64,000 nucleotides of DNA, from NCBI RefSeq assembly GCF_001936615.1, contig NZ_MLBF01000009.1, positions 1 through 64,000 on the forward strand. Reading direction: 5' to 3'. This document shows positions 8,691 through 17,281 of this stretch, piece after piece (the stretch's first letter is position 1; the number at the start of each line of letters is the position of its first letter). Position numbers and translations under genes: made by a program. The notes beneath the pieces are model-generated. The model saw only the letters and a list, made by a program, of their open reading frames with translations. It ran no database searches and was not told where the DNA came from. The DNA is from Desulfosporosinus metallidurans. GTDB lineage: Bacteria > Bacillota > Desulfitobacteriia > Desulfitobacteriales > Desulfitobacteriaceae.

Positions 8691-9677
8691 TCAAATTTGA
8701 TATTTCCCTATCTGAAAACGATTCATATGGGCGGCAATCCAGGCTACGGTCCTTTTGACCCCTTCTTCCAATGACACACGAGGTTTCCATCCTAACGTTT
8801 CTTTAGCTAAACGATTATCCGCTAAAAGACGGTTTACCTCGCTACGGATCGGACGAATCCGCGCTTCGTCCACGACAATTTTGGCCGTACTCTGTAGCGT
8901 ACTTATAATAATGTGAGCTAATTGCCCAATAGAAATTTCCTGCCCTGAGCCCACATTAATGACTTTTCCAACGGCCTCCGGAGTCTGCGCTGCTTTCATA
9001 AACCCCTCCACCGTGTCCGTTACAAAGGTAAAGTCACGCCGAGCATCCGTATTTCCAAGGCGTATTTCTTCACAGGCAAGGGCCTGAGTAATAAGAGTAG
9101 GAATGATGGCCCGGGCCGACTGTCGAGGTCCATAACAATTGAACGGTCTTATCGTAACGACCGGTAGTTCAAATGAAGCATAAAAACTTTCGGCTAACAT
9201 ATCAGCCCCAATTTTACTAGCTGAATAAGGGGACTGACCCTGAAGAGGATGAGCCTCGTCAATCGGAACATAACGTGCAGACCCGTATACTTCACTGGTT
9301 GAAGTATGGACAATTCGATTCACTCCATGATCACGCGCTGCCGTAAGAACATTGAACGTCCCCAAAATATTCGTTTCCACAACCTCGCGAGGGTTTTTAT
9401 AGGAATAAGGAATTCCAACCAAAGCACCTAGATGAAAAACAGCGTCACACCCCTTTACGGATCGTTCGATCGCATCCGCGTCCCGTAAATCTCCTGCAAT
9501 TATTTCGATCTGTTCGAGTACCCTTGGCTCTAAATCCTCCAAGTTCCCACGACCATCTCTGGAATTATAACGAATAAAGACACGAACTTTAGCTCCCGCT
9601 TTGATCAAAGCCTCTGTCAAGTGACTACCGATAAATCCACCAGCTCCTGTGACCAAGACCTGTTTTTGCTCCCACAT
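8691..9677 (-). CDS. NAD-dependent nucleotide-sugar epimerase/dehydratase (LegB-like)
   Basis: An extended SDR enzyme of ~328 residues: TGAGGFIGSHL cofactor motif, HTSTSEVYG and YSASKIGAD (YxxxK), FNCYGPRQSARA. The segment VRVFIRYNSRDGRGNL resembles the LegB-type GDP/UDP-GlcNAc 4,6-dehydratases of surface-sugar loci, so a dehydratase is slightly favoured over a 4-epimerase. ATG 9677 was chosen; a TTG at 9704 is an alternative without a clear ribosome site. It is followed after 26 nt by the nucleotidyltransferase gene. Confidence 0.8.
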   Translation of the reverse strand: MWEQKQVLVTGAGGFIGSHLTEALIKAGAKVRVFIRYNSRDGRGNLEDLEPRVLEQIEIIAGDLRDADAIERSVKGCDAVFHLGALVGIPYSYKNPREVVETNILGTFNVLTAARDHGVNRIVHTSTSEVYGSARYVPIDEAHPLQGQSPYSASKIGADMLAESFYASFELPVVTIRPFNCYGPRQSARAIIPTLITQALACEEIRLGNTDARRDFTFVTDTVEGFMKAAQTPEAVGKVINVGSGQEISIGQLAHIIISTLQSTAKIVVDEARIRPIRSEVNRLLADNRLAKETLGWKPRVSLEEGVKRTVAWIAAHMNRFQIGKYQI

Positions 9678-9786
9678 CACACTACCCCATTCTCCCTTCT
9701 GCAATCGTTGATATATCGTATGTCGGTGTTTGTATATCTGACACCGTTGCTCCCTCTACAACCACTTCCTAACGTCATTTTCCTTC

Positions 9787-10926
9787 TCATAGATTGTTTT
9801 TGTCCTTCGTATGCTCCAGAAGAGTCAAATATCTTGAAGCAAGCTGTCCCCATTCTAACGTCAAGGCCCTCTCTCGGCCCCTGGCTGCATGGTATTTTAG
9901 GAGAAGCGGGTTATCGAGCGCGGTCATCAGAGTCTCTGCCAACCGCTTTACATTACCCGTTTCAAAAATTAGAGCTCGCGAATCGGAGACTAGATCTGCC
10001 AACCCCCCCGCTGTTGATACAATTAATGGAATACCGATCGCCATTCCTTCTAAAGCTACCAGTCCATAGGCTTCACGCCAACTCGGAACAACTAGGCAAG
10101 CCGTACGCCCCATCCATCGCCTGACTTCTGAGCTCGAATTCCAGCCGTGAAACTGAACCCACGCTTCCAGCTTCATAGACTGCACAAGTTTTCTCAAGTA
10201 GATTTCATAGTTATCAGGACCCTGACCGACAATATCTAGGTGAATTTTCCGCCCGCTTTGCTTCACTATAAATATGGCCCTGATCAAATCTTCGATTCCT
10301 TTATAATCCAATAGTCTACCAACATAAAGAAATTCATTCGCCTTTCCTTGTTGCCAACGTTCTGTTGGCCAAGAAATGCCGAGGGGCAGGACTTCCGCTT
10401 TAGAAAGGTAATGAGGAAAACGCTCAGCCAGGTAGTTTCTTTCACTCTGGCTGATGAGGTGAATGCGTTGACAACGCATGAGAAGTTCTTCTTGAATTTT
10501 GAATTGGGCTTGTAACTCAGGTTCAGGTCGGTCTCCTAACTCCTTGCGCAAAAAAGAATAAACGGAAAAGAGTATTGGTGTAACTCCTCCTGAAAGGGTA
10601 TAAGCCAAAGGGGTAAAATTGATAGCATGAATATGAATTAAATCCCATTCCTGATTAAGCTCAGGAAACTCCTGACGCACGACATCGGTCTTGATCATCC
10701 CTAAATAACCAAAATAATGGCTATTACGGGGTAATCCTAAGACTTTGATCAGTTGTCCCCGCAAGAACCAACCAGGGACGTTCCAATCACTGCGAGGCAC
10801 AATGACCGTTTGTTGTACACCCAAACGGTCAAGCATATCTAGCATGCCTGTGACTGCCGTTCCTGCGCCGCCGAATTTTTCCTCTTCAAATTCATTGGTC
10901 AACGACAAGACGTTCAGCAGAATCAC
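9787..10926 (-). CDS. Glycosyltransferase family 4
   Basis: 379 residues, GTG start at 10926. The N-terminus (FEEEKFGGAGTAV) is typical of GT-B enzymes that lead with a glycine-rich acceptor loop; the C-terminal half has FLYVGRLLDYKGIEDLI and EAYGLVALEGMAIGIPLI, the EX7E nucleotide-sugar site of GT4. It is likely a cytoplasmic retaining transferase that works with the sugar nucleotides made by the genes downstream on the same strand. It probably heads this operon, as the gene before it is a small unrelated membrane protein. Confidence 0.85.
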   Translation of the reverse strand: MILLNVLSLTNEFEEEKFGGAGTAVTGMLDMLDRLGVQQTVIVPRSDWNVPGWFLRGQLIKVLGLPRNSHYFGYLGMIKTDVVRQEFPELNQEWDLIHIHAINFTPLAYTLSGGVTPILFSVYSFLRKELGDRPEPELQAQFKIQEELLMRCQRIHLISQSERNYLAERFPHYLSKAEVLPLGISWPTERWQQGKANEFLYVGRLLDYKGIEDLIRAIFIVKQSGRKIHLDIVGQGPDNYEIYLRKLVQSMKLEAWVQFHGWNSSSEVRRWMGRTACLVVPSWREAYGLVALEGMAIGIPLIVSTAGGLADLVSDSRALIFETGNVKRLAETLMTALDNPLLLKYHAARGRERALTLEWGQLASRYLTLLEHTKDKNNL

Positions 10927-10973
10927 TCCCCATCCTCAATACCAAATCATCAACTGGTTCTGTATCAGTCAAC

Positions 10974-11213
10974 TTATATTTTCCAAAGAATACTCACTAT
11001 CGTCACGCAAGCCCCGGCTAAGGCTATGATAAAGCCCGCCCACCAACGTCGATTAAGCGTTGTCCCTTTTTTATATTCTTCGAAATCCTGTTTGGTGACA
11101 TAATTTCCGGCAAGCAATACTCTCATATCGTTAACCACGGCTGACACGTCCTTAACAGCTTCTTTGATTTCTACGATATCTGCCTTGAGGATTTGCACTT
11201 CCTCGCCTTCCAT
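10974..11213 (-). CDS. Small XhlA/haemolysin-like coiled-coil membrane protein
   Basis: Starting at ATG 11213, six nt after AGGAGG, the ~79-residue product has an N-terminal coiled-coil region (VQILKADIVEIKEAVKDVSA), a short linker and one C-terminal membrane segment (WWAGFIIALAGACVTIVSIL). This layout matches the XhlA-type proteins that accompany phage or defective-prophage holins. No other phage gene adjoins it; a small multi-pass holin-like protein lies at 25796-26110. Function here is unknown. Confidence 0.65.
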   Translation of the reverse strand: MEGEEVQILKADIVEIKEAVKDVSAVVNDMRVLLAGNYVTKQDFEEYKKGTTLNRRWWAGFIIALAGACVTIVSILWKI

Positions 11214-11425
11214 TCTCATCCTCCTATTCATCAACCTTAACTTGTCTTATTTGTGTATATTATGATTCTATTACAACAAATGGTACTATTTTCCCCAAAC
11301 GCAGATGGAAAACAAAACTTGAGATTTCTTCGATGGTGCTGCACTATCCCCAAAAAATAGCATTGATGATACTCCAACACAGTGGTGAATAATACTTGAA
11401 TTTTGATGGGAGTCTCGAACAAAAT

Positions 11426-11466
11426 GGGGTTGTAACAAACTGGAAAACCAGTTTTGTTACAACCCC
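11426..11466. repeat. Long hairpin in the divergent intergenic region
   Basis: GGGGTTGTAACAAACTGG and its near-perfect complement (one extra A) enclose AAAA, followed on the plus strand by AACTTTTTAACC. It lies between two divergent genes (minus 11213, plus 11542), so it is not a normal gene-end terminator. It could be an attenuator for the plus-strand leader or a mobile-repeat relic. Confidence 0.75.
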
Positions 11467-11541
11467 AACTTTTTAACCATTCCCGATTATACTTTATTAA
11501 CATATCCTATATACGAAGATAACCTTACAAGGAGGTTACTA

Positions 11542-12531
11542 ATGCCTACGATTATCTACCCTCCCTCCATCCCCTGGAGTTGGATGTTTCAGCGCCCACA
11601 ACAGCTGCTGGGTCAATTTTCCGCGTCCGGCCAGACTGTTCTTTATGAAGACCTCGGTAAATTTTCTAAACCAAGAATCAAACGATTATCCCCGACCTTT
11701 CTCCTCTGTCAGGGGGTTTCTGCCATGGATATTCCCCATCCCCGGCCACGCATTCTCTGGTTAACCGTTCCCTCGCATATTAACTCCATTCAAAATTACG
11801 ACCCAGATCTTGTGATCTATGATGCTGTGGATGAGCCTGAAGAGGAATTTGCCAGTTGGGCACCCTATTATCCCGCGATCCTAGAAAGAGCAGATCTCAT
11901 TTTTTGTAGTAGCCAAAGTATTTACGACTATTTTTCCAAACGACATTCTCATGTTTACCTCGTACCGAACGGTGTAGATGTCGTTCATTTTTCGCCATCC
12001 CCACATAACCGCCCTGTTGATCTTCCGTCTGGTAAACCCATCATTGGCTACAGTGGAGCAATAGCCCCCTGGATCGATTGGGAATTGCTCAAGGTCGTAA
12101 TCCGGGAAAACACAGAATTAAACTTTGTCTTTATTGGAGCCCTTTTTCAACTCAATAAATTTCCACTCAAATTTAAGAATGTGTTCTATTTAGGTCTAAA
12201 ACCTTATCCTGAACTCCCAGCTTATCTTCATCACTTTGAAATTGGGCTTATTCCATTTCTTCAAACAGCAATGACCAAAGGGTGCAACCCCATCAAACTT
12301 TATGAATATTATGCCTCGGGAATCCGGGTTCTGGGGACACCGCTTCCCGAACTCCTTACAATTCCGAAAATCAATCTTGAAAGTAACCCCCGATTGTTCT
12401 CCCTTCGCCTACGTCATTTATTGGAAGGAGAGGATTCCTGCAAAGCGGAACGAATGGCCTACGCCCAGGCTAACGACTGGACTGAACGGGCAGGCCGGAT
12501 GCTTCAGCAAATTTTTATCAAGACTTCATAG
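11542..12531 (+). CDS. GT-B glycosyltransferase (TuaH/GT4-like)
   Basis: 329 residues, ATG behind AAGGAGGTTACTA. N-terminal WSWMFQRPQQLL, then LVIYDAVDEPEEEF, the nucleotide-sugar half with VPNGVDVVHFSP, PIIGYSGAIAPWID and [17 protein letters not shown]. This pattern is found in TuaH-like and other capsular GT-B transferases. It begins the plus-strand arm of the glycan locus and lies alone, 112 nt ahead of the propeller-protein gene. The sugar is unknown. Confidence 0.85.
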   Translation: MPTIIYPPSIPWSWMFQRPQQLLGQFSASGQTVLYEDLGKFSKPRIKRLSPTFLLCQGVSAMDIPHPRPRILWLTVPSHINSIQNYDPDLVIYDAVDEPEEEFASWAPYYPAILERADLIFCSSQSIYDYFSKRHSHVYLVPNGVDVVHFSPSPHNRPVDLPSGKPIIGYSGAIAPWIDWELLKVVIRENTELNFVFIGALFQLNKFPLKFKNVFYLGLKPYPELPAYLHHFEIGLIPFLQTAMTKGCNPIKLYEYYASGIRVLGTPLPELLTIPKINLESNPRLFSLRLRHLLEGEDSCKAERMAYAQANDWTERAGRMLQQIFIKTS

Positions 12532-12643
12532 AAATGAAAGATGGAGTGTAACACCCTACTCTACGATCGAATAGTATACGTTGAAAGTACCGCTCAGGTC
12601 CTAACTCATTTTCCGAATCAAAAAAAGGGGGGGGAATACACAC

Positions 12644-14197
12644 ATGCTATTTGAAACCCATGCTTGGGTAACACTCGACAATGCCGTCGCCATATATAAT
12701 GTTTACAGCGACGTGCTCGTCGCCACCATTCCCGTGGGCACTAACCCGCAATTCCCAAAACGCACACCGGATGGTACAAAAGTTTTAGTCCCTAATTTGG
12801 GCAGTAACACTGTTTCCATCATATGCACCTCTACTAATCAAGTCTTGGCTACAATCCCCGTTGGTCTTGCACCTACTTCAGTAGCAATTGATCCGACTAG
12901 TACTACAGCCTATGTGACAAACTCTGGAAGCGGAACTGTTTCAGTTATTAGCATTCCGACTCATACCGTGGTCAGCACTATTACAGTCGGCACAGGCCCT
13001 GTCGATGTCACTATTGCCCGTGATGGCAGCCGCGTATACGTCAGCAATAGCGGCAGCAATTCAGTCTCTGTCATTAATCCAGTAACGAATACCGTCATCA
13101 CTACGATCGCTGTAGGTACTTCACCCAACGGGTTGGCCGTCAGCTTGGATAATTCAAAGCTCTTTGTTGTCAATAGTGGCAGCAACAACGTCAGTGTTAT
13201 CAGCACTGCAACCAATACTATTCTCAGTACAATAGCTGTCGGCTCTAACCCTCAAAAGATCGCAGCCAATCCTGTAAATCCCGTCTTTATGTATGTGACC
13301 AACTTCGGGTCAAACAGTGTTAGCGTACTTTCAACTACAGGACTTAACGTGATAACGACCGTTCCCGTAGGCATCAACCCTCTTGGCCTGGATGTTACCG
13401 GAGATGGCACACAAGTATGGGTTGCAAACGAAGGGGACAGCTCGATCAGTATCATTAACACAAATACGAATACTATTGCCGCTGCGCTTCCGACTTCCTT
13501 CCCGCCTCGAGGAATTACAGTGGGCAGAGTTGGGTCTGCATTATCCCCCAGTGATCCCATTGACCTGACTGACCCCTATCAACTCGAAGAGATCACAGAA
13601 TCCGTCTGCATTATCGTCGAAAAGGTCTATGCAAGCTGTCAACAAAGGGAATGCTTCCCAGCTTTCACCGTCACCTTGCCGACTGGTGTTCCTCCGTTTA
13701 CCTTTGTCAGCATGACCTTTGCAAACGGAGTGATCGTTCCCGGAAGTGTGGTCATTACCCCAATTCCATCCCGTCCGAATTTCTCAAGAGTGCAGTTCAC
13801 GATCGAAATCCCCTATACGTTAACCTTGCGGGATTCAACTGGAACCTTGTTTACGGTAACAGGAAACCTGCCAGATATTAACAAAGACATTGTCCTCTAC
13901 TTCCCACCGACTCGACCAGAATTCGACTTTAACTTGCGCATTGAAACAAGAACAGAAGTCTTAACCAGCCCTTTGTTCACCACGGCCACGATTCAACTAG
14001 CTATTGGAAGCTTTGTCATCACTAAAGTAACCGGCATAGTTCAACTCCTCGTTCCAGCCTTCGGCTTCTGCCCAGAACCCACAGCCTGTGAAGAATTCCC
14101 GGTAATACCGGAAAACCCGTGCCTTAATTTCTTTGACACCACCCTTACCCCGTTCCCCAGTGATTTCTTCCCGCCCCAACTAGATAGTTGCCGATAA
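12644..14197 (+). CDS. YVTN beta-propeller protein with C-terminal beta domain
   Basis: 517 residues, ATG after AAAAAAGGGGGGGGAATACACAC. Residues ~10-300 are seven YVTN-type repeats (TVSVISIPTHTVVSTITVGTGP and similar), the pattern of a 7-bladed propeller. Residues ~310-480 form a second beta-rich domain containing CIIVEKVYASCQQRECF, VQFTIEIPYTLTLRDS and YFPPTRPEFDFNLRIETR, reminiscent of SPOCS/DUF3794 spore-coat domains, but the match is weak. No signal peptide is visible, which fits a protein assembled from the mother cell onto a spore. A terminator follows at 14255-14286. Confidence 0.75.
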   Translation: MLFETHAWVTLDNAVAIYNVYSDVLVATIPVGTNPQFPKRTPDGTKVLVPNLGSNTVSIICTSTNQVLATIPVGLAPTSVAIDPTSTTAYVTNSGSGTVSVISIPTHTVVSTITVGTGPVDVTIARDGSRVYVSNSGSNSVSVINPVTNTVITTIAVGTSPNGLAVSLDNSKLFVVNSGSNNVSVISTATNTILSTIAVGSNPQKIAANPVNPVFMYVTNFGSNSVSVLSTTGLNVITTVPVGINPLGLDVTGDGTQVWVANEGDSSISIINTNTNTIAAALPTSFPPRGITVGRVGSALSPSDPIDLTDPYQLEEITESVCIIVEKVYASCQQRECFPAFTVTLPTGVPPFTFVSMTFANGVIVPGSVVITPIPSRPNFSRVQFTIEIPYTLTLRDSTGTLFTVTGNLPDINKDIVLYFPPTRPEFDFNLRIETRTEVLTSPLFTTATIQLAIGSFVITKVTGIVQLLVPAFGFCPEPTACEEFPVIPENPCLNFFDTTLTPFPSDFFPPQLDSCR

Positions 14198-14254
14198 ACT
14201 CTTCTTATTGCTTTTAACTTCTTATGTCAGACAAATTCTTGCCCTTCCAGAAGG

Positions 14255-14286
14255 AAAGGGCCGTCCACAACGGCCTTTTCTTTTTC
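14255..14286 (+). terminator. Terminator after YVTN protein
   Basis: AAAGGGCCGT-CCACA-ACGGCCTTTTCTTTTT: a GC-rich stem with one bulged G and a T-rich tail, 57 nt past the stop at 14197. Confidence 0.85.
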
Positions 14287-14309
14287 ACAAATTGGATCAC
14301 TTATGAGCG

Positions 14310-15500
14310 ATGAAAACGAAGGAAGTGATCGTATTGGCTTTCCTGTCTCGAACCACTTTAGCCCCCCTTCTTTTGACCTATGAAAAAGAATCCATGTACT
14401 TGCATATCGACCCCCAAGGATGTGCTCTTTTTGGAGAAAACAATCCTGAACCGTTCTATCGCACTACGGAACCTCTACTATTAGCCCAAGGGATCATGAC
14501 GGATTCCAAAACGGTTCATATGGTCGTACTCAAAACAAGTGGAGAACTCTGTTACACTCTCATTTCCGGATCAGGGGCACCCCAGACCTCTTTACTTGCC
14601 AAACTGGATGTGCGCTCCACCAGATACCGCCGACTCTTTCTCTTTCCGCAAGGTAAGATGATACATATCTTTTACGGTTATGCTCATCAATCTATACCCG
14701 ATCTCTGGCGTATCGAACACCGTTTTTGGGACGGTGCCTCCTGGCGTAGCGTCCATTTAGGAGAAGTTGTGCATCCACGAGAACCCCTTTATCACGTAAA
14801 CCTTGACAGTCAGGGAAATATTCATTTATTAACCATGACCTTCCAAGGAAGGCATTCTCTCCTCTTTACAAATCGTTTTAACGGAACGTTTCACATATGG
14901 GGCTCTCCAACCGAAACCCTGAAAATCTCCGACGAAGTCGTGGATATGGCCGCCTTCATGACCTCGGACAACGTTCAATATTTATTTTGGGTCACAAAAA
15001 ACCTCAAAGGACAGTTTGAACTTCGTTCGGCACAACAGACCGATGCCCTTGTTTTGACCAGCCCTTGGCATCCTTCACCTGCCCCTATCAAGACATTCCG
15101 TTCTCCCTGGAAAGGTATTGGGGCCTTGGAAATAAACGGTGTTCTGTGGTTACTGGCTCATACAGGAGAAGAAACCCTCATGCAAAATGATGGTATGGGG
15201 TGGAAACTGGTTTCTTCTCATACTCCCTTACATAGCCCCTTACAATGGGTGCATAAAGGAGGGAGAAATGCGCATCTAACTTACTGGTTGGAAAGTCAAA
15301 CTGAGCGACGCGCTCCAGCCTATTACCGTGAATTAGGCTTCAACCTAAAAAAACGGGACGTTCCCTCTCCTATAACCTTCCAATTCCCACCTGTCCATGT
15401 TATTCCGGCTCCCCCCCCCCTGTGCCCGCTTTTTATCCTGAACAAATATCTCCCAATTCCTATCCGCTCCCACAAGTTTCCCTCCCTCAGAATGATGTAA
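14310..15500 (+). CDS. Uncharacterised beta-propeller-like protein, 5' part of gene split at poly-C
   Basis: This frame (up to ~366 meaningful residues) has repeated aromatic beta-strand patterns (HIFYGYAHQSIPDLWRIEH, NIHLLTMTFQGRHSLLFTN) suggesting a propeller or sialidase-like fold; no family was recognised. Just after VIPAPPP it meets ten C residues at 15411-15420, beyond which the frame gives a short implausible tail (LCPLFILNKYL...). The next frame from 15422 carries a sensible coiled-coil protein. One additional C would fuse the two into a ~588-residue protein. The start is uncertain: ATG 14310 lacks a clear ribosome site, and GTG 14325 or TTG 14334 sits behind GAAGGAA. Confidence 0.65.
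   Translation: MKTKEVIVLAFLSRTTLAPLLLTYEKESMYLHIDPQGCALFGENNPEPFYRTTEPLLLAQGIMTDSKTVHMVVLKTSGELCYTLISGSGAPQTSLLAKLDVRSTRYRRLFLFPQGKMIHIFYGYAHQSIPDLWRIEHRFWDGASWRSVHLGEVVHPREPLYHVNLDSQGNIHLLTMTFQGRHSLLFTNRFNGTFHIWGSPTETLKISDEVVDMAAFMTSDNVQYLFWVTKNLKGQFELRSAQQTDALVLTSPWHPSPAPIKTFRSPWKGIGALEINGVLWLLAHTGEETLMQNDGMGWKLVSSHTPLHSPLQWVHKGGRNAHLTYWLESQTERRAPAYYRELGFNLKKRDVPSPITFQFPPVHVIPAPPPLCPLFILNKYLPIPIRSHKFPSLRMM
15411..15420 (+). repeat. Poly-C tract (10 C) at the frame break
   Basis: Ten C in a row between GGCT and TGTGCCC. With 10 C the upstream frame reads Ala-Pro-Pro-Pro-Leu-Cys; with 11 C it reads Ala-Pro-Pro-Pro-Pro-Val and continues into the 15422-16075 frame. Confidence 0.95.
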
Positions 15501-16075
15501 AATCACCGAACCCCTCGGAAATGATAAAACCTGAAACTTCCAGTACGCCCGCTCCTGTCGAAGTAGTTGAAAAAACTGTACTGGAAGAATCTGGGGAAAC
15601 TAAAACACTAACAGACGCCGAAGCACTAATCGAAACCGAATTGCCTAAAAAATTTTCAGAGGAGATCATTATGCCTCAATCTTCAGTCGAAAACGCCAAA
15701 CTGGAGCATTTAATCACAACAGTTGCTCATCTCGAGGAAGGAAACAACAACATGAGTCTAATCCTTCACAGCATGCTTTCGAAGTTTGACCAAATTCTTG
15801 AAGCCATAGCTGGAAACGCTTTTCAGGCCAAACAAGAAACAGCTCTTCCAGAATTAGCCGAAACTCCTCTCGAAGAACTTGAACCCGTCAAAGAGGCCAT
15901 GGCCAATCTTGAAAAGGAAACCCAAAGCCTGTCTCAAGTTCTGCGGGTTATGCTGAACAAGCAGGAGGAAAACGATTCTTCACTGGAAAATCTCGAGGTT
16001 CAGATTTCTCAACTCCAAGAGGAGCAAAAAGATGTAAAGAATAAAGGGGGATTCTGGAACAAATGGATCACCTAG
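15422..16075 (+). CDS. Coiled-coil C-terminal part of the poly-C-split gene
   Basis: An open frame of ~217 residues. Proline-rich start (PNSYPLPQVSLPQ), acidic Thr/Glu linker, then long heptad-like helices (LEHLITTVAHLEEGNNNM; LEKETQSLSQVLRVMLNKQ; LENLEVQISQLQEEQ) and a basic tail ending NKWIT. Its first codon GTG directly follows the poly-C tract and has no ribosome site, so it is most likely the C-terminal half of the 14310 gene. It may instead be translated after slippage at the tract. It overlaps the next small ORF by 13 nt. Confidence 0.65.
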   Translation: MPAFYPEQISPNSYPLPQVSLPQNDVKSPNPSEMIKPETSSTPAPVEVVEKTVLEESGETKTLTDAEALIETELPKKFSEEIIMPQSSVENAKLEHLITTVAHLEEGNNNMSLILHSMLSKFDQILEAIAGNAFQAKQETALPELAETPLEELEPVKEAMANLEKETQSLSQVLRVMLNKQEENDSSLENLEVQISQLQEEQKDVKNKGGFWNKWIT

Positions 16076-16296
16076 ATTTAAGCTCAAATCTTGCCACAAT
16101 TCTATCCAAGTATCCTCAAACATCCAATGTTTTCCGGAAATTCGGGATACTGACATCCGGTTGAGGGGCCAAAAGTTTACTCAGTATGAGCGTTGAGCAG
16201 GCTGCTCAGCGATACCACATTAACCCGGCAAGCCTGATTAAAACCTTAGAGGTTGTCATCGAACAATCGAATCATCAATGGAGACGCTACGAATGA
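16063..16296 (+). CDS. Candidate selenoprotein, DUF1858/ScdA-N-like redox domain, in-frame TGA
   Basis: From ATG 16063 the frame reads 33 codons, a TGA at 16162-16164, 43 further codons and a final TGA at 16294-16296. Reading the first TGA as selenocysteine gives a 77-residue protein: ILSKYPQTSNVFRKFGI, then Thr-Ser-Gly-U-Gly-Ala, then SVEQAAQRYHINPASLIKTL. This matches the small all-helical DUF1858 / hybrid-cluster-associated or ScdA N-terminal domains, where the same place carries a Cys-x-x-Cys or Cys-Cys. The U would replace a redox Cys (TxxU). The start overlaps the previous gene's stop by 13 nt and the end overlaps the next gene by ATGA, so both ends look like a real gene. Alternatives are a nonsense mutation, or a 36-residue ORF from ATG 16186. 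Confidence 0.55.
16191..16211 (+). promoter_or_regulatory. Possible bacterial SECIS hairpin
   Basis: CGTTGAGCA-GGC-TGCTCAGCG forms a 9-bp stem (one G-U pair) with a GGC triloop; opening the top A-U pair gives an AGGCU loop with G near its 5' side. The loop starts about 34 nt after the TGA, within the 16-37 nt range described for bacterial SECIS elements, though near its upper end. Confidence 0.4.
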
Positions 16297-17243
16297 AGAT
16301 ACTCCTTTTAAATGATTCCTCGCTGTTATACCATGGATTAGCCTCAGGCTTTTCCCCTATGGATACCATCCGTTATGTCCCAGTCCGACTGCCGGACTGG
16401 GAAGACCGTTTGACTGATTTGTTAAGGACCTGGAAGCCAGATTTTGCTCTAGCTGAGGGGGTCTCGATTTCCACTGTGGCTCAGAAACTCTTTCCCTTTT
16501 TACGTCGTCATTCCCTCCCACTCATCTATTGGGCCATTGATGATCCTCCAGACTGGCGCCGCATGTCCCGTCCTTTGGGACGCGGGGCCAGTCTGGTACT
16601 TACCCCTGCCCAAGAATGTCTCCCCCTTTATCAACGCGAGAAAATACGCGCGCTTTATTTCCATTTTGCCTGTAATCCGGCCTTTCACCATCAGACTGAA
16701 CCATCGACGGAGTATTCTTGCGATTTACTTCTGGTTGCAAATTACTATACTTCGTACCCCCAAAGGAAATTTGGCTTAGAAACAATCCTCACTCCGTTAC
16801 GTTCCGGGCCCTTTGATTTGAAAGTTTTTGGCAACGAACAATGGCTGGCGAACACCGACCAATACACCTTGCCGCCCGAGATTTACCAAGGCTATTTGCC
16901 CTATGATCAGTTGCCTTGTGCTTATTCTTCAGCAAAAATTGTTTTAGGCTTACATTCCGTAATCGGCTCTCCCACCATGATGAGCATGCGCACCTTCGAA
17001 GCCTTAGGCTGTAAAGCCTTTTTCCTAACCCACTGGTCCCCTGCCCTTGAAAACACGTTTAAAAACCACGTCCACCTCGTCTGGAGCCGTCATCCGGAGG
17101 AGACGTTAGAACTTGTGCGGTTTTACCTTAGCCGGGAGGATCTCCGCCAAAAGATTGCTCGCCAAGGTCAGGAAGAAGTGTACCGCAACCATACCTATCA
17201 GAACCGTATCCAGTCCGTTCGGACGTTTCTTGAAAAACTATAA
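16293..17243 (+). CDS. CgeB-like glycosyltransferase
   Basis: ATG 16293 was chosen because it follows GGAGACGCTACGA and overlaps the previous ORF by ATGA; ATG 16278 lacks a ribosome site. The ~316-residue protein has YWAIDDPPDWRR near the middle of its N-terminal half, then GYLPYDQLPCAYSSAKIVLGLHS and SMRTFEALGCKAFFLTHWSP, characteristic of CgeB-type transferases (DUF3880 plus a GT1-like C-terminal domain). In Bacillus subtilis CgeB is a sporulation gene that affects the outer spore glycan layer. This supports, but does not prove, a spore-surface role for the locus. Confidence 0.8.
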   Translation: MKILLLNDSSLLYHGLASGFSPMDTIRYVPVRLPDWEDRLTDLLRTWKPDFALAEGVSISTVAQKLFPFLRRHSLPLIYWAIDDPPDWRRMSRPLGRGASLVLTPAQECLPLYQREKIRALYFHFACNPAFHHQTEPSTEYSCDLLLVANYYTSYPQRKFGLETILTPLRSGPFDLKVFGNEQWLANTDQYTLPPEIYQGYLPYDQLPCAYSSAKIVLGLHSVIGSPTMMSMRTFEALGCKAFFLTHWSPALENTFKNHVHLVWSRHPEETLELVRFYLSREDLRQKIARQGQEEVYRNHTYQNRIQSVRTFLEKL

Positions 17244-17281
17244 TTGATTTCACTGAGTATCTTTTGGGAGGGATTCTCTAA

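Noticed and set aside
11237..11503. Minus ORF of 88 residues in the divergent gap
   Set aside because: No ribosome site or family; it reads through the hairpin at 11426-11466.
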